Assembly: GCA_023413605.1 (NCBI GenBank)
Contig: JAEZPL010000632.1
Location: forward strand, 1-7,174
Direction: 5' to 3'
DNA length: 7,174 nucleotides
Source: Pseudomonadota bacterium
Lineage (GTDB): Bacteria; Pseudomonadota; Alphaproteobacteria; Azospirillales; Azospirillaceae
This document shows positions 4,928-7,174 of this stretch, in pieces. Made by a program: the position numbers and the translations under genes. The notes under the pieces are model-generated. The model was not told the origin of the DNA, did not search any database, and saw nothing but the letters and a program-made list of their open reading frames with translations. Within the stretch, counting starts at the first letter, position 1, and each line of letters starts with the position of its first letter.

Positions 4928-7030
4928 ATGAAACTGACCACTCCCGTCCGTATCGTCCTTGGCTTCTCCCCCTGGATCGCCTTCGGTGCCTTGCAGCCGC
5001 TGGGCGGCTTGTGGCCGGCCATGGTAGCCCTTCTGCTCAGCCTCGCGCTGTGCGCTCTGGATCACCGGCGCGGGTCGTTGAAGGCGCCGGAACTGGTGGC
5101 GGCGGCCTTCTTCGCCATCCTGCCGGTCGTCGAGCCTCTGGGCTGGTCCTGGCCGCGGGAGAACATCGGGCTGGTGATCCACCTCGTTCTCGCCGGCATG
5201 GCCTTCGGCAGCATGGCGCTGGGCAGCCCCTTCACCCTGCAATACGCCCGCGACGAGTGGCCGCGCGACTACTGGCACCTGCCGCAGTTCGTGGCGGTCA
5301 ACAACGCCGTCACGGCGGTGTGGGGAATCCTTTTCCTGGTCGGCGGAATCGCGTTCGGCTTCGGCCCGCAGGTCGGCGCGCCGGTCAGCATGGCCGCCAC
5401 CCTGACCGGCATCGTCGCCAGCCGCCGCCTGCCCGATTGGCTCGCCAACCGGGCCATGGCCCGCCAGTTGGCGGAGCGCGATCCCTATTCCTGGCCGGCG
5501 CCCGCCGTGATCGGAGCCAGGGAGCCGACAGACCGCGACGTGGTGATCGTCGGCGCCGGCATCGGCGGGTTGACCGCGGGGGCGCTGCTGGCCAAGGCCG
5601 GGGCGCGCGTCACGGTGCTGGAGACGCACGACCGGCCGGGCGGCTTCTGCTCCTCCTGGGACCGGAAGGTGCGCATGGCCGATGGCACGTTCCAGCGTTT
5701 CACCTTCGATGCCGGCGTGCACGACATCAGCGGCGCCCACCCGAGCGGCCCCATCGGCCATCTGCTGCGCACGGTCGGCGCGGCCGACCGCATCGTCTGG
5801 CAGCCGGTGAATCGCGGGGTTCTCATGGACAGCGCCTTCCGCCGGTTGCCGGACGACGCCGACGGGCTGGTCGCCATGGTCGCCCGCGAATACCCGAACA
5901 GCGCGGCTGGAACGGCGGCCTTCATGGAGCAAATGCGCGGCCTTTATCACGACCTGTTTCTCGATTGCGGCGAGACCGGCCTGCCCCACATCCCCCGCAC
6001 CGTCGAGGCCATGCGCGCCTACGCCCGCACCTGCCCGCACGGCTTCCGCTGGCAGGCGGCGAGCTTCCTGGAGATGCTGGAGCAGTTCGTGCCGGATGAG
6101 GGCGCCCGCCGCTTGCTCGCCAGCCTGACGCCCTATCTGTCGGATCAGCCCGACCGGCTGCGGGCCCGGCAGATGGCGCCGATCTTCGGCTATTTCTTCA
6201 ACGGCGGTGTCTATCCCGAAGGTGGTTCGCAGCGTCTGGCCGACGTGCTGACCGAGTCCATCCGCCGGAACGGCGGCGAGGTTCTGCTGCGCACCCCTGC
6301 CCGCCGCATCCTCGTCGATCATGGCCGCGCGGCGGGCGTGGAGACGGCGGAAGGCCGCCGCATCACGGCCCAGGCGGTGATCTCCAACGCCGACGTGCGC
6401 CGCACGATGCTGGAACTGGTGGGGACGGAGCATCTGCCCGAAGACTACGCCGCACGCTGCCGCGCGCTGCGCCCCTCCGCCTCCGCCTTCATGGTGACGC
6501 TGGCACTCGACACGCTGCCGAACCTGCCGGCCATCTCCTTCCTGCTGGAGGACAGGATGGCCATCGCCGTGCCCTCATCCCATGACTCCACGCTGGCCCC
6601 GGCCGGCTGCGCGTCGGTTGCGCTGATCCGGCTTGCTCCGGCGGACGACGGCTGGGACCGTGAATCGCCCGACTACCGCGCCCGTAAAAAACGGGAAGGC
6701 GACGCGATGATCGCCTCAGCATCCAAGCTGATCCCCGATCTGGACAGGCACATCCTGAACCGCCAGGACGCCAGCGCCGCCACCTTCGCCCGCTACGCGC
6801 ACACCACGGGCGGGGCCATCTACGGCGTTCACCCGTCGCAGCAGCCCCTGCCCTGCAAGACGCCCATCCCCGGCCTCTGCCTGGCCGGCGGCGGGACCTT
6901 CCCCGGGCCAGGGGTGGAGGCCTGCGTCATCTCCGGCCGTCTCGCGGCGGAGGCGCTGGCCGGCGACGCCGTTCCGCGCACCAGCGCCCCCCGATCCCAG
7001 GCTGCGGCGCAGGCGGCCGAAGCCGCCTGA
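4928..7030 (+). CDS. Membrane-domain fusion to a CrtI/CrtISO/retinol-saturase-like FAD oxidoreductase
   Basis: This 700-residue protein has two parts. Residues 1-185 are a membrane domain with about six hydrophobic segments (near 7-23, 28-44, 54-72, 79-99, 124-146 and 150-165). It holds a conserved-looking soluble stretch, PFTLQYARDEWPRDYW, at 101-116. Residues 203-680 are an FAD-dependent oxidoreductase of the phytoene desaturase/carotenoid isomerase/retinol saturase group. The evidence is the Rossmann motif DVVIVGAGIGGLTAG (204-218) with E232 for the ribose and a following GG at 238-239, a PEGGSQRLADVL block (430-441), and the C-terminal FAD motif PGLCLAGGGTFPGPGVEA (648-665). Such enzymes act on hydrophobic polyene, retinoid or lipid substrates by desaturation, saturation or isomerisation. 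Classical CrtI is about 500 residues and has no membrane domain, so the fusion probably fixes the enzyme to the inner membrane. No carotenoid genes (crtB, crtE, crtY) are nearby, so carotenoid synthesis is not supported and the substrate is unknown. The C terminus is an Ala-rich tail. Confidence 0.88.
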   Translation: MKLTTPVRIVLGFSPWIAFGALQPLGGLWPAMVALLLSLALCALDHRRGSLKAPELVAAAFFAILPVVEPLGWSWPRENIGLVIHLVLAGMAFGSMALGSPFTLQYARDEWPRDYWHLPQFVAVNNAVTAVWGILFLVGGIAFGFGPQVGAPVSMAATLTGIVASRRLPDWLANRAMARQLAERDPYSWPAPAVIGAREPTDRDVVIVGAGIGGLTAGALLAKAGARVTVLETHDRPGGFCSSWDRKVRMADGTFQRFTFDAGVHDISGAHPSGPIGHLLRTVGAADRIVWQPVNRGVLMDSAFRRLPDDADGLVAMVAREYPNSAAGTAAFMEQMRGLYHDLFLDCGETGLPHIPRTVEAMRAYARTCPHGFRWQAASFLEMLEQFVPDEGARRLLASLTPYLSDQPDRLRARQMAPIFGYFFNGGVYPEGGSQRLADVLTESIRRNGGEVLLRTPARRILVDHGRAAGVETAEGRRITAQAVISNADVRRTMLELVGTEHLPEDYAARCRALRPSASAFMVTLALDTLPNLPAISFLLEDRMAIAVPSSHDSTLAPAGCASVALIRLAPADDGWDRESPDYRARKKREGDAMIASASKLIPDLDRHILNRQDASAATFARYAHTTGGAIYGVHPSQQPLPCKTPIPGLCLAGGGTFPGPGVEACVISGRLAAEALAGDAVPRTSAPRSQAAAQAAEAA

Positions 7031-7045
7031 TCCGACCGACTGACG

Positions 7046-7174
7046 TTACCGCCCGAGCCGTTCGGCGATCAGCGGCCCCGCCGCCGGGGCGGTGTCCGCC
7101 ACGGTGAAGGCCTGCCGGATCAAGGCGGCGGCGGCGTCCGCCTGGGCCTCGCTGCGGGCGTGGACGACGGCCAG
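7046..7174 (-). CDS. Thymidine phosphorylase-like protein, C-terminal end (partial)
   Basis: This is the last 42 codons of a minus-strand gene whose start lies beyond the right edge. The stop TAA is at 7046-7048. The readable end, LAVVHARSEAQADAAAALIR followed by QAFTVADTAP and then PLIAERLGR, resembles the C-terminal domain of pyrimidine-nucleoside phosphorylases. In these, a VHAR-x-EA block, an Ala-rich helix, a 'Y-x-x-x-D-x-x-P' turn and a final P-L-[IV]-x-E-R end the protein. Third positions are almost all G or C, which supports real coding. Family members split thymidine with phosphate into thymine and deoxyribose-1-phosphate in the cytosol. Only the tail is visible, so the subfamily (DeoA, Pdp or the longer AMP-phosphorylase-like type) cannot be decided. 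The gene converges on the flavoprotein gene with 15 bases between stops. Confidence 0.7.
   Translation of the reverse strand: MAVVHARSEAQADAAAALIRQAFTVADTAPAAGPLIAERLGR

Noticed and set aside
4862..6433. A 523-codon minus-strand frame antisense to the flavoprotein
   Set aside because: It is a shadow frame. The plus strand holds both FAD motifs in one continuous reading frame.
7073..7097. CCCCG/CGGGG stem-loop near the right edge as a terminator
   Set aside because: It lies inside the phosphorylase coding end, lacks a T tract, and such stems are common in this GC-rich coding sequence.

Overview
This 7.2 kb window is high-GC DNA with tightly packed genes and strongly GC-biased third codon positions. 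The gene content points to an alphaproteobacterium, most likely Azospirillum or a relative in the Rhodospirillales. The clues are a soluble chemoreceptor that carries a PilZ domain, as known from Azospirillum Tlp1 and Aer, plus tandem EamA transporters. The genus is inferred from style and family knowledge, not from a search.

Layout from left to right: positions 1-529 hold no gene I can support, and the last 100 bases are AT-richer and probably contain the promoter of the next gene. Positions 530-2704 (+) encode a 724-residue cytosolic chemoreceptor. It has a globin-type haem sensor, a methyl-accepting signalling hairpin, a PilZ (cyclic-di-GMP) domain and a conserved C-terminal module. A 65-base convergent gap follows. 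Two tandem minus-strand EamA/DMT permeases (3713-4648, then 2770-3660) are about 44% identical by hand alignment with no gaps, so they look like an old tandem duplication. A 279-base divergent intergenic region with short repeats separates them from a plus-strand gene at 4928-7030. That gene encodes a 700-residue fusion of a six-helix membrane domain with a CrtI/CrtISO/retinol-saturase-like FAD oxidoreductase. Fifteen bases past its stop is the 3' end of a minus-strand gene (7046 to beyond 7174) that resembles the C terminus of thymidine phosphorylase.

The genes do not form one pathway. The window reads as four transcription units: receptor, transporter pair, flavoprotein, and a phosphorylase running in from the right. 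There is no IS element, tRNA, rRNA, CRISPR array or phage gene. The two items most worth attention are the receptor, which physically joins a putative gas/redox sensor to a putative cyclic-di-GMP sensor on one chemotaxis signalling unit, and the membrane-anchored desaturase-like flavoprotein, whose substrate is unknown.
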